NCBI GenBank assembly: GCA_016292295.1
Contig: JADNEJ010000512.1
Coordinates: forward strand, 1 to 6,434
Source: Candidatus Thiodictyon intracellulare
GTDB taxonomy: Bacteria > Pseudomonadota > Gammaproteobacteria > Chromatiales > Chromatiaceae
DNA: 6,434 nucleotides
Reading direction: 5' to 3'
In this document: piece by piece, positions 1-6,214 of the stretch
Layout: each line of letters opens with the position of its first letter
Numbering within the stretch: the stretch's first letter is position 1
The notes under the pieces: model-generated
What the model was told of the DNA's origin: nothing
The model's database searches: none
What the model saw: only the letters and a program-made list of their open reading frames with translations
Program-made: the position numbers and the translations under genes

Positions 1-42
1 CCGCGCCGGGGCCGCGTAGCGGACCAGACGGATTGGCTCCAT
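1..42 (-). CDS. 5' end of an unidentified minus-strand gene (partial)
   Basis: An ATG on the minus strand at 42-40 opens a frame that stays open to the window edge and reads MEPIRLVRYAAPAR. A good Shine-Dalgarno sequence (GGAGG, plus-strand 46-50) lies a few bases upstream of the ATG. This is the main reason to call a start here. The gene lies about 97 bases downstream of rimI on the same strand and could be co-transcribed with it. Fourteen residues are too few to name a family. The LVRY stretch is loosely like the start of some fumarylacetoacetate-hydrolase-type proteins, but that is only a hint. The true product can only be told from sequence to the left of the window. Confidence 0.35.
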   Translation of the reverse strand, partial: MEPIRLVRYAAPAR

Positions 43-139
43 GGTCCTCCAGGGCTAGCCGTGCGGACCCTGGCCCCCCGATTGCCGGTTGCGGCTGGCA
101 CGATGATCGGGATCGCCTAAAATGGCCAAAGTCGATGGC

Positions 140-601
140 TTACAAGGCTAGCGCCAATACCACCGCGTCCTCTCGCCCGTTGCGGGCGGGGTAGTAGCCG
201 CGACGGGTGCCGATCTCACAGAAGCCCTCGGCGGCATAGAGCCCGCGTGCGCTTTGATTGGAGACCCGCACCTCCAAAAAGGCGGTGTCGGCACCGCGCC
301 GCTTGGCGAGTCCCAGGAGCCGCCGCAGCAGCCGCCGCCCGAAGCCCAGACCCTGAAAGTGCGGATGGACACAGATGTTGAGGACGTGGCACTCATCGGC
401 CCCCATGGACATGACGCCGTGGGCGACCACCACCCGACCCAGTTCCGCGACCCAGCAGTTATAGCCCACCCGCAGACACTCCACGAAGACCTCCTCCTGC
501 CACGGGAACTCGTAGTTGGTCCGCTCGGACGCCATCACGGCGTCCAGGTCGGGTTTCAGCATGGGGCGCAGGTGCAGGGTTGGATCCACGGCAGTATTCA
601 T
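140..601 (-). CDS. rimI: Ribosomal protein S18 alanine N-acetyltransferase RimI
   Basis: This 153-residue GNAT-fold enzyme is expected to transfer acetyl from acetyl-CoA to the N-terminal alanine of ribosomal protein S18 in the cytoplasm. The length is close to that of E. coli RimI (148 aa). Visible family marks are FPW at 32-34, the substrate-side start of the fold; NICVHPHFQGLGFGRRLL at about 75-92, which contains the Q-x-x-G-x-G acetyl-CoA pyrophosphate loop; LEVRVSNQSARGLY at 109-122; and the C-terminal RRGYYPARNGREDAVVLAL. E110 and Y122 line up with the catalytic Glu103 and Tyr115 of E. coli RimI. The ATG at 601 fits the E. coli N-terminus (MNT...), although the Shine-Dalgarno is poor (AGG directly before the ATG). 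tsaB, a common rimI neighbour, is not visible; the gene upstream is the divergent nifJ. A related GNAT with another substrate is possible, but the C-terminal YYP...GREDA signature favours RimI. Confidence 0.92.
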   Translation of the reverse strand: MNTAVDPTLHLRPMLKPDLDAVMASERTNYEFPWQEEVFVECLRVGYNCWVAELGRVVVAHGVMSMGADECHVLNICVHPHFQGLGFGRRLLRRLLGLAKRRGADTAFLEVRVSNQSARGLYAAEGFCEIGTRRGYYPARNGREDAVVLALAL

Positions 602-622
602 CCTGGAGAAACGGGTTCCTAG

Positions 623-638
623 ACATTGGAATCAATGT
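623..638. promoter_or_regulatory. Small dyad (ACATTG-4-CAATGT) ahead of rimI
   Basis: A perfect 6-base inverted repeat with a 4-base centre (GAAT) ends 21 bases before the rimI start codon, where an operator or the mRNA leader would lie. Read on the plus strand it is followed by a run of five T (638-642), so it could also act as a weak terminator for leftover plus-strand transcription. One arm read on the minus strand resembles an FNR half-site (TTGAT), but the second half does not match. No regulator can be assigned. Confidence 0.25.
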
Positions 639-770
639 TTTTCAGCATGTTATCGGCGGCGGACTGATATCCCGCCGGGAACCTGGGAAAAAACGGGTAC
701 TACATTTTTTTTATTTGCATATTGGCGTGTTGATGGGTTGGAGGGGCCAGTGCCCAGGCTGGGTTTCGAG

Positions 771-808
771 TGCCCTGGGCGCATCGGCGCGCCGCTGCGC
801 CCAGGGCA
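771..808. repeat. 38-base near-perfect palindrome upstream of nifJ
   Basis: The outer arms TGCCCTGGGCGCA (771-783) and TGCGCCCAGGGCA (796-808) are exact reverse complements. The centre holds CGGCGCGCCG (785-794), itself a palindrome. Only the symmetric pair 784/795 (T against C) breaks the symmetry, and pairing stops at 770/809. It lies about 190 bases upstream of the nifJ start. There is no T-run on either side, and no gene converges on it, so an intrinsic terminator is unlikely. Possible roles are a protein-binding operator, a cruciform-forming element, or a copy of a dispersed palindromic repeat. The symmetry is read directly; the role is unknown. Confidence 0.6.
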
Positions 809-879
809 GCGACCTGTGCGCACCTTAAGCCACCTGATAAAGATCGCGCCAGCCTGCAATTTTCCGCCGAACTGACGCG

Positions 880-896
880 CGCGGGCGCCCCCCGCG
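880..896. repeat. GC-only hairpin (6-bp stem, 5-base loop) before nifJ
   Basis: CGCGGG (880-885) pairs with CCCGCG (891-896) around the loop CGCCC. It overlaps two abutting 8-base palindromes, GGGCGCCC (883-890) and CCCGCGGG (891-898). It lies about 100 bases before the nifJ start, just ahead of a TATA-like TTTATAGTT, so it could sit at or near the promoter. In GC-rich DNA short stems like this arise easily by chance, so a function is only a possibility. Confidence 0.25.
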
Positions 897-983
897 GGCG
901 GCTTTCGGTTTATAGTTCCCCACCAATTTTTTGAGGGACGCGGATCATCGTCCGTACCCTCGCCCCGGTCCTTCCACACTTAC

Positions 984-988
984 GAGAG
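984..988 (+). promoter_or_regulatory. Ribosome binding site of nifJ
   Basis: GAGAG lies six bases before the ATG at 995. It supports this ATG as the start. The resulting protein begins only two residues longer than Desulfovibrio africanus PFOR relative to the first conserved active-site motif. Confidence 0.5.
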
Positions 989-994
989 CAAGCG

Positions 995-3900
995 ATGTCG
1001 CAATCTGCTGAACTGGTCACCCTCGACGGTAACGAGGCCGTCGCCTATGTCGCGCACATGACCAACGAGGTCATCGCAATCTATCCGATAACCCCATCAT
1101 CTAACATGGGTGAATGGGCGGACGAGTGGTCCGCCCAGGGGGTCAAGAACCTCTGGGGCACCGTGCCGTCAGTGGTGGAGATGCAGAGCGAGGCGGGCGC
1201 CGCCGGGGCGCTGCACGGCGCCCTGCAAGGGGGGTCGCTCGCGACCACCTTCACCGCCTCCCAGGGTCTGCTGCTGATGATCCCCAATATGTACAAGATC
1301 GCCGGTGAGTTGTCCCCGGCGGTCATCCATGTGGCCGCCCGCGCCCTGGCGGCCCAGGGGCTGTCAATCTTCGGTGACCACTCGGACGTGATGGCGACCC
1401 GCGCCACCGGCTTCGCCATGCTCTCCTCGGCCTCGGTCCAGGAGGCGATGGACTTCGCCCTGATCGCCCAGGCCGCCACACTCCAGAGCCGCGTCCCCTT
1501 CGTGCACTTCTTCGACGGCTTCCGCACCTCCCACGAGGTGGTGAAGGTCGAGCGCATCCCGGTCGAGACGATCCGCGCCATGATCGACGAGAACCTGGTG
1601 CGCGCCTGCCGGGACCGCGCCCTGAACCCCAACCACCCGATCCTGCGCGGCACCGCCCAAAATCCGGACGTCTATTTCCAGGGCCGGGAAACGGTCAACG
1701 GCTATTACACGACAGTGCCCGCAATCGTCCAGCAGATCATGGACAAGTTCGCGGAACTCACTGGCCGTCAGTACAGCCTCTTTGAATATGCCGGGGCCCC
1801 GGACGCGGAGCGGGTGATCGTGATCATGGGCTCTGGGATCGGCGCCACAGAGGAGACGGTGAACGACCTGGTGGCCCACGGCGAGAAGGTCGGACTCATC
1901 AAGGTGCGTCTCTACCGCCCCTTCGATCCGGCCTACCTGCTGGCGGCGCTGCCGGTCACCGCCCGGCGCGTCGCCGTGCTCGACCGCTGCAAGGAGCCCG
2001 GTGCCGACGGCGAACCGCTCTACAAGGATGTGGTCACGGGTCTGGCGCAGGCGCTGGCGGACGGGCGCATGGCCACCATGCCGCGGGTGATCGGCGGGCG
2101 CTACGGCCTTTCCTCCAAGGAGTTTACCCCGGGCATGGTCAAGGGGGTCTTCGATGAACTCAAGAAGGACGCACCGAAGAACGATTTTACCATCGGCATC
2201 CACGACGACCTGACCCACCTGAGCCTCACCTGGGACCCGCAGTACCGCCCCGACGCCTCCGGCGTCACCGCCTGCGTCTTCTTCGGTCTGGGCTCGGACG
2301 GGACCGTCTCGGCCAACAAAAACTCGATCAAAATCATCGCGGAGGAGACGCCAAACTACGGTCAGGGCTACTTCCAGTACGACTCCAAGAAGGCCGGCGC
2401 CGTCACCATCAGCCACCTGCGCTTCGGTGCCAACCCCATCCACAGCAGCTACCTGGTCGGCGATGACGAGGCGAAGTTCATCGCCTGTCACCAGCCCAAC
2501 TTCCTGACGCGCTACGCGATGCTCAACCACGCCTGCCGCGGCGGGGTCTTCCTGCTCAACTCCGCCACCCCGGCGGATCGGGTCTGGAACGACCTGCCGC
2601 GCAGCATGCAGCAGGCGATCCTCGACAAGCAGTTGGGCTTCTATGTGATCGACGCCTACGGCATCGCCGAGGTGACCGGCATGGGGCGGCGCATCAACAC
2701 CATCATGCAGACCTGCTTCTTCGCTATCTCCGGCATCCTGCCGCGGGAGGAGGCGATTGAGCACATCAAGTACGCGGTGAAGAAGACCTACGGCAAGAAG
2801 GGCCAGCGCCTGCTCGACCGCAATTACCAGGCGATCGATGCGACCCTGGCGGGGCTGCATCAGGTGCAGGTACCGGGCCAGGTCACCAGCACCTTCGACC
2901 GCCCGGCGACGGTCCCGGGCGATGCGCCGCAGTTCGTGCGCACCGTCACCGCCTGCCTGATCGAGGGCCACGGTGACAGCCTCCCGGTGAGCCTGATACC
3001 CGCCGACGGCACCTGGCCGACCGGCACCACCAAGTACGAGAAGCGCAACCTGGCGCTCAAGCTCCCCGAGTGGGATCGGGACCTGTGCACCCACTGCGGC
3101 AAATGCCCGCTAGTCTGCCCCCATGCGGCGATCCGTGCCAAGGTCTTCCCGGAGTCACTGACGGCAGAGGCCCCGACCACCTTCCAGCACGTCCAGATCA
3201 AGGGCAAGGACTTCCCCGTCGGCATGCACATCAGCTACCAGATCGCCCCGGACGACTGCACCGGTTGCGGGCTCTGCGTGAACGTCTGCCCCATCCGCGA
3301 CCGCAAGGACCCCAACCACAAGGCGCTCAACATGGTGGACGCCCATGAGCGCCACGCCATCGAGCAGGCCAACTGGGACTTCTTCCTGACCCTGCCGGAG
3401 TACGATCGCCGCGAGTTGGACCCGACCAAGATCAAGCACGCGATGATGCTCGAGCCCCTGTTCGAGTTCTCCGGGGCCTGCGTAGGCTGCGGTGAGACCC
3501 CCTACATCAAGCTCGCCACCCAGCTCTTCGGCGACCGCATGATGATCGCCAACGCCACCGGCTGCTCCTCCATCTATGGCGGCAACCTGCCCACCACACC
3601 CTACACCAAGAACCCCGACGGCCGAGGCCCGGCCTGGAACAACTCGCTCTTCGAGGACAATGCCGAGTTCGGCCTGGGGATGCGGCTCGCGGTCGACAAG
3701 CAGGTGGAGCAGGCGCGGGAACTGATCAAGACGCTGGCGGAGCCGCTCGGCCACGACCTGGTCGAGGCCTTGCTCAGTGCGGATCAAAGCACCGAGGCCG
3801 GGATCTTCGAGCAACGCGAGCGCGTCGCTCTGCTCAAGACTCGCCTGGTCGGGATCGAGCGGATCGAGGCGCGCATTCTGGAGGGGATCTGCGAACAGCT

Positions 3901-4594
3901 CGTCAAGCGTAGCGTCTGGATCATCGGTGGTGACGGCTGGGCCTATGACATCGGCTACGGTGGCGTGGACCATGTCCTGGCCTCCGGGCGCAACGTCAAC
4001 CTACTGATCCTGGACACCGAGGTCTATTCCAACACCGGCGGCCAGAACTCCAAGTCCACGCCCATGGGTGCGGTCGCCAAATTCGCCGCCGGCGGCAAGG
4101 CGTCTTTCAAGAAGGACATGGCGATGATGGCCATGGCCTATCAGAACGTCTATGTCGCCTCGGTCGCCTTCGGTGCCAAGGACGTGCAGACCGTGCGTGC
4201 CTTCCTGGAGGCCGAGAGCTATGACGGCCCCTCGGTCATCATCGCCTACGCCCCCTGCATCGCCCACGGGGTAGACCTCTCCAACAACCTGCGTCAACAG
4301 GACCTGGCGGTCAACTCCGGCCATTGGGGCCTGTTCCGCTATGACCCGCGGCGCTCCGCTGCCGGCGAGAATCCGCTGCTGATCGACAGCAAGGCGCCGA
4401 ACATCCCCTACCGAGACTTCATCAATACCGAGACCCGCTTCTCGGTGCTGACGCGCACCCATCCCGATGCCGCTGAGCACTTCCTGCAATTAGCGCAGAA
4501 GCATGTCAAGAGCCGCTTCCAGCTCTATGAGCAGCTTGCGAGCCTCGCGGTGCAAGAGGCGGGCGTCACGGAAGGGGCCAAGCCCAAGGAATAA
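995..4594 (+). CDS. nifJ: Pyruvate:ferredoxin (flavodoxin) oxidoreductase, homodimeric type
   Basis: This 1199-residue cytoplasmic enzyme reversibly converts pyruvate and CoA to acetyl-CoA and CO2, passing two electrons through three 4Fe-4S clusters to ferredoxin or flavodoxin. The N-terminal domain carries YPITPSS (30-36) with T33, E66 in VEMQSEAGA, and R116 in VAARAL, matching Thr31, Glu64 and Arg114 of Desulfovibrio africanus PFOR (constant offset of 2). The ferredoxin-like insert binds two clusters: C698, C701, C704, C708 and C755, C758, C761, C765 (both CxxCxxCxxxCP). The proximal cluster uses C829, C832, C857 and C1088. The thiamine diphosphate/Mg site is GGDGWAYDIG with D980, then T1008 and N1013 in DTEVYSNTGGQ. 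No key residue is missing and the frame is intact. It ends near residue 1188 of the D. africanus numbering plus a short tail, so it lacks the C-terminal protective domain VII, as do Klebsiella NifJ-type proteins. It may supply reductant to nitrogenase or take part in anaerobic or phototrophic carbon metabolism. No nif gene is in view to decide this. It ends in tandem stops TAATAA. Confidence 0.96.
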   Translation: MSQSAELVTLDGNEAVAYVAHMTNEVIAIYPITPSSNMGEWADEWSAQGVKNLWGTVPSVVEMQSEAGAAGALHGALQGGSLATTFTASQGLLLMIPNMYKIAGELSPAVIHVAARALAAQGLSIFGDHSDVMATRATGFAMLSSASVQEAMDFALIAQAATLQSRVPFVHFFDGFRTSHEVVKVERIPVETIRAMIDENLVRACRDRALNPNHPILRGTAQNPDVYFQGRETVNGYYTTVPAIVQQIMDKFAELTGRQYSLFEYAGAPDAERVIVIMGSGIGATEETVNDLVAHGEKVGLIKVRLYRPFDPAYLLAALPVTARRVAVLDRCKEPGADGEPLYKDVVTGLAQALADGRMATMPRVIGGRYGLSSKEFTPGMVKGVFDELKKDAPKNDFTIGIHDDLTHLSLTWDPQYRPDASGVTACVFFGLGSDGTVSANKNSIKIIAEETPNYGQGYFQYDSKKAGAVTISHLRFGANPIHSSYLVGDDEAKFIACHQPNFLTRYAMLNHACRGGVFLLNSATPADRVWNDLPRSMQQAILDKQLGFYVIDAYGIAEVTGMGRRINTIMQTCFFAISGILPREEAIEHIKYAVKKTYGKKGQRLLDRNYQAIDATLAGLHQVQVPGQVTSTFDRPATVPGDAPQFVRTVTACLIEGHGDSLPVSLIPADGTWPTGTTKYEKRNLALKLPEWDRDLCTHCGKCPLVCPHAAIRAKVFPESLTAEAPTTFQHVQIKGKDFPVGMHISYQIAPDDCTGCGLCVNVCPIRDRKDPNHKALNMVDAHERHAIEQANWDFFLTLPEYDRRELDPTKIKHAMMLEPLFEFSGACVGCGETPYIKLATQLFGDRMMIANATGCSSIYGGNLPTTPYTKNPDGRGPAWNNSLFEDNAEFGLGMRLAVDKQVEQARELIKTLAEPLGHDLVEALLSADQSTEAGIFEQRERVALLKTRLVGIERIEARILEGICEQLVKRSVWIIGGDGWAYDIGYGGVDHVLASGRNVNLLILDTEVYSNTGGQNSKSTPMGAVAKFAAGGKASFKKDMAMMAMAYQNVYVASVAFGAKDVQTVRAFLEAESYDGPSVIIAYAPCIAHGVDLSNNLRQQDLAVNSGHWGLFRYDPRRSAAGENPLLIDSKAPNIPYRDFINTETRFSVLTRTHPDAAEHFLQLAQKHVKSRFQLYEQLASLAVQEAGVTEGAKPKE

Positions 4595-4601
4595 TAAATC
4601 C

Positions 4602-4730
4602 AACCGCAAAGGCGCGAGGCACGCGGCAGCTGTCGGTGAAACCCCCGGGCACCCCTGGGACTAACCCAGGTCCGGGATTCCACCGGCGGCGCACCGCGCC
4701 GCCCTCGCGCTCTTTGCTGTTCTTGCGGTT
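4602..4730 (+). other. Structured spacer between nifJ and the FMN-protein gene (nested inverted repeats)
   Basis: An outer stem pairs AACCGCAA (4602-4609) with TTGCGGTT (4723-4730). A second stem pairs GCGCGAGG (4612-4619) with CCTCGCGC (4703-4710), leaving a 12-base one-sided bulge (4711-4722). Inside are CCTGGG/CCCAGG around ACTAA (4654-4670), extended by CCCGG (4644-4648) with CCGGG (4672-4676), and a perfect 8-bp hairpin at 4685-4703. It starts eight bases after the nifJ stop and ends 34 bases before the next start. It could be an attenuator, a processing or stability element that sets unequal expression of the two genes, or a dispersed repeat unit. The 4703 base is shared by two stems, so they partly compete. 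Confidence 0.45.
4685..4703 (+). terminator. Hairpin after nifJ, possible partial terminator
   Basis: GGCGGCGC (4685-4692) and GCGCCGCC (4696-4703) form a perfect 8-bp stem with an ACC loop. The following bases (CTCGCGCTCTTTGC) have only a short T-run some eight bases away, so full intrinsic termination is doubtful. It may weaken read-through from nifJ into the next gene or protect the nifJ 3' end. Confidence 0.3.
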
Positions 4731-4751
4731 AACCCTTATCAAACCCACTTC

Positions 4752-4755
4752 GGAG
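4752..4755 (+). promoter_or_regulatory. Ribosome binding site that fixes a GTG start
   Basis: GGAG lies eight bases before GTG at 4764. There is no in-frame ATG until codon 29 (Met29), which would cut away the conserved N-terminal barrel strand, so the GTG start is preferred. Confidence 0.55.
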
Positions 4756-4763
4756 CAATTGCC

Positions 4764-5780
4764 GTGGACCTGACTACCAAATACCTGGGCCTCGACATCA
4801 AAAATCCCCTGGTCCCCTCCGCCTCGCCGCTCACCCGGAGCATCGCGATGGCGCGGGAACTGGAAGACAATGGTGCGGCGGCCATCATCATGTGGTCCCT
4901 CTTCGAGGAGGCCGTCACCGCCGAATCCGAATCCATGGTGCGCTTCCTCCACCATCAGGACACCGGCTTCGGCGAGGCCGAGGCCGGCTTCCTGCCCGCC
5001 TGGAGCGACTTCGACAATGGGCTCGACCTCTACCTGGAAAACGTGCGCCGCCTCAAGGAGTCTCTGGCCATCCCGGTGATTGCGAGCCTCAACGGCGTTA
5101 CCCTCAGCGGCTGGATCAATACCGCCAAGGATCTGCAACAGGCCGGTGCTGACGCACTCGAACTCAATGTCTACTACATCGCGGGCGATATCGGTCAGAC
5201 CGGGGCCCAGGTGGAAGACCGCTATCTCAGCCTGCTGCGCGAACTGCGCGGGCAGGTGACGATTCCCATCAACATGAAGCTCTCCCCGGCCTTCAGCTCA
5301 CTCGGCAACACCATCAAGCTAATGGCCGCTGCCGGGGCCAACGGGGTGGCGCTGTTCAACCGCTTCTACCAGCCGGACATCAACATCGAGGGAATGCGCC
5401 TGCAGCCCAGCCTGCAGCCCTCCATCTCCACCGACGCTCTACTCGCCATGCGTTGGATCGCCATCCTCTACGGACGCATCGACGGACTCTCGCTCGGCGC
5501 CACCGGTGGTGTGCATACGCCGGAAGACGCCATCAAGCTCCTGCTGGCCGGTGCCGACGTAGTCCATCTGTGCAGTTCACTGCTCAGCCGCGGGCCCGGG
5601 CATTTGTCACATATCCTGAGCGGCCTCATCGAGTGGATGGAAGAGCAGGAATTTGAATCGCTCGACGAATTCCGCGGCCGAGTTAGCGCGCTCGCCGTGC
5701 CCAACCCCGCCGAATTCGAGCGGGCGAACTATGTGAACATCCTCGACAACTTCAGCTTCTCGGCGGGTGTGATGGTATAG
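4764..5780 (+). CDS. Dihydroorotate dehydrogenase-like FMN-barrel protein, substrate unknown
   Basis: The 338-residue product begins MDLTTKYLGLDIKNPLVPSASPLT, the first barrel strand typical of the dihydroorotate dehydrogenase superfamily, and matches the family usually annotated as dihydroorotate dehydrogenase-like protein. FMN-site features include N-M-K-L-S-P (170-175) with K172, and GATGGVHTPEDAIKLLLAGADVVHLCSSLL (245-274), the usual phosphate-binding GG and GAD..V segments. In true class 1 enzymes the strand-end motif N-x-S-C-P-N supplies the catalytic cysteine (serine in class 2). Here the same place reads LELNVYYIAGD (132-142), with neither a cysteine nor a serine. Genuine pyrimidine synthesis is therefore unlikely, and pyrD should not be used as the name. 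No signal peptide, membrane segment or iron-sulfur motif is seen. It follows nifJ in the same direction after a 169-base structured spacer, so it may be co-transcribed and work with NifJ. The link is inference. Confidence 0.88.
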   Translation: MDLTTKYLGLDIKNPLVPSASPLTRSIAMARELEDNGAAAIIMWSLFEEAVTAESESMVRFLHHQDTGFGEAEAGFLPAWSDFDNGLDLYLENVRRLKESLAIPVIASLNGVTLSGWINTAKDLQQAGADALELNVYYIAGDIGQTGAQVEDRYLSLLRELRGQVTIPINMKLSPAFSSLGNTIKLMAAAGANGVALFNRFYQPDINIEGMRLQPSLQPSISTDALLAMRWIAILYGRIDGLSLGATGGVHTPEDAIKLLLAGADVVHLCSSLLSRGPGHLSHILSGLIEWMEEQEFESLDEFRGRVSALAVPNPAEFERANYVNILDNFSFSAGVMV

Positions 5781-5838
5781 ACAGGCAGCGGCACCAGCGG
5801 TTGCGCGAGAACGATAGGGACGCGTAGCCGGCACCTCA

Positions 5839-5862
5839 GGAGACCGCGCTTAGCGCGGTCCC
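5839..5862 (+). terminator. Probable terminator of the nifJ unit
   Basis: GACCGCGC (5842-5849) and GCGCGGTC (5853-5860) form a perfect 8-bp stem with a TTA loop. Two further G-C pairs (5839-5840 with 5861-5862) stack across a bulged A at 5841. It lies about 60 bases after the FMN-protein stop. The downstream T-run is poor and broken (GTTTCTCTTTCG from 5870), so termination may be incomplete. Because the stem is symmetric it could act on either strand. Confidence 0.5.
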
Positions 5863-5931
5863 TGCAACGTTTCTCTTTCGATTGGTCACAACTGACGACC
5901 GCCAGACCCAATCCGACTGGAGACAGTGCCT

Positions 5932-6123
5932 ATGGCCAATAAAGACCTGTTTACCCAAGCCTTGACGTTGCGCCCAGAGGATAGATTCCAGTTGGTGAAA
6001 GGTATCCTGAAAAGCCTTGATAAACCTGATCTGTCGCTGGATGCCATCTGGGCCGAAGAGGCCGAGAAGCAGATTCAGGCGTACCAGGAGGGTTGCCTGG
6101 AAGTCCTCGCGATGGAGGAATAG
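5932..6123 (+). CDS. Putative addiction-module antitoxin, probably cut short at its C-terminus
   Basis: The 63-residue product MANKDLFTQALTLRPEDRFQLVKGILKSLDKPD...WAEEAEKQIQAYQEGCLEVLAMEE resembles the small putative addiction-module component family (Pfam Unstab_antitox, TIGR02574 type). These proteins form an N-terminal helix pair, carry the conserved LxPEDRxxLVxxILxSLD stretch and W-AEEAE, and normally end with something like MEEVF plus a few residues. Here it stops right after MEE. ATG 5932 is preferred because GGAGA (5919-5923) is eight bases upstream; a GTG at 5926 in frame would leave only a two-base gap. The partner toxin should follow or overlap, but only its 3' end remains (6120-6200). 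The antitoxin may be neutral debris or still bind a toxin made elsewhere. Its intact frame suggests a fairly recent loss. Confidence 0.72.
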   Translation: MANKDLFTQALTLRPEDRFQLVKGILKSLDKPDLSLDAIWAEEAEKQIQAYQEGCLEVLAMEE

Positions 6124-6200
6124 AGGGCGGGGTGATGCTAATCGTTGCCGTCGCTCATTTGCATAGGCGACCAGGGTACTGGGTCGACCGCACAACTTGA
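6120..6200 (+). pseudogene. Remnant of a ParE/RelE-type toxin gene, C-terminus only
   Basis: In the frame one base behind the antitoxin, codons from 6120 to the TGA at 6198-6200 read IEGGVMLIVAVAHLHRRPGYWVDRTT. This strongly resembles the last strands of ParE/RelE-family toxins, which commonly end with an R-x-E-G-G...I-x-A-V-x-H...R-R-P-G-Y-W pattern. A whole toxin has roughly 95-100 residues, so about three quarters of the N-terminal part is gone. The remnant begins inside the last codons of the antitoxin, so a single deletion probably joined the antitoxin end (ATGGAGGAA) to the toxin near IEGG. An internal ATG at 6135 exists, but a functional protein of 21 residues is unlikely. The identification rests on recognising the motif by eye. 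Confidence 0.62.
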
Positions 6201-6214
6201 TGGGGACATGTCCT

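Larger units (their letters stand above)
602..994. other. Divergent intergenic region between rimI and nifJ
   Basis: This 393-base region must carry the promoters of rimI (leftward) and nifJ (rightward). I see no credible gene: the short open frames lack homology-like features and good start signals. It contains a small dyad beside rimI (623-638), an AT-rich patch with an eight-T run at about 705-712, a small CCCAG/CTGGG dyad at 753-763, a 38-base palindrome (771-808) and a GC-only hairpin (880-896). No convincing -35/-10 pair or sigma-54 -24/-12 element could be fixed. TTTATAGTT at about 908-916 is the only TATA-like sequence close to nifJ, and it has no good -35 partner. Confidence 0.7.

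Noticed and set aside
99..117. TGGCACG resembling a sigma-54 -24 element
   Set aside because: The matching -12 TTGC element is absent at the needed spacing, and the position after rimI does not suit a nif-type promoter for nifJ.
254..875. Plus-strand frames across rimI and the divergent region
   Set aside because: They overlap rimI antisense, read as proline- and histidine-rich shadow peptides, and have no supporting start signals.
1364..3094. Long minus-strand open frame (576 codons) opposite nifJ
   Set aside because: It lies wholly antisense to a well-supported nifJ gene in GC-rich DNA, where such shadow frames are common. Its translation is low-complexity in composition (rich in G, A, V, D, R) and shows no recognisable domain.
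3155..3973. Second long minus-strand open frame (272 codons) opposite nifJ
   Set aside because: Same reason: a shadow of nifJ codon bias with no motif and no ribosome binding site that I can see.
4764..5780. Naming the FMN-barrel gene pyrD
   Set aside because: The catalytic N-x-S-C-P-N motif is missing and the gene context is nifJ rather than pyrimidine biosynthesis.
6204..6213. GGACATGTCC palindrome between the toxin remnant and the IS
   Set aside because: A 10-base palindrome alone is weak evidence. It could be part of an insertion-element end, but no second copy is in the window to test this.
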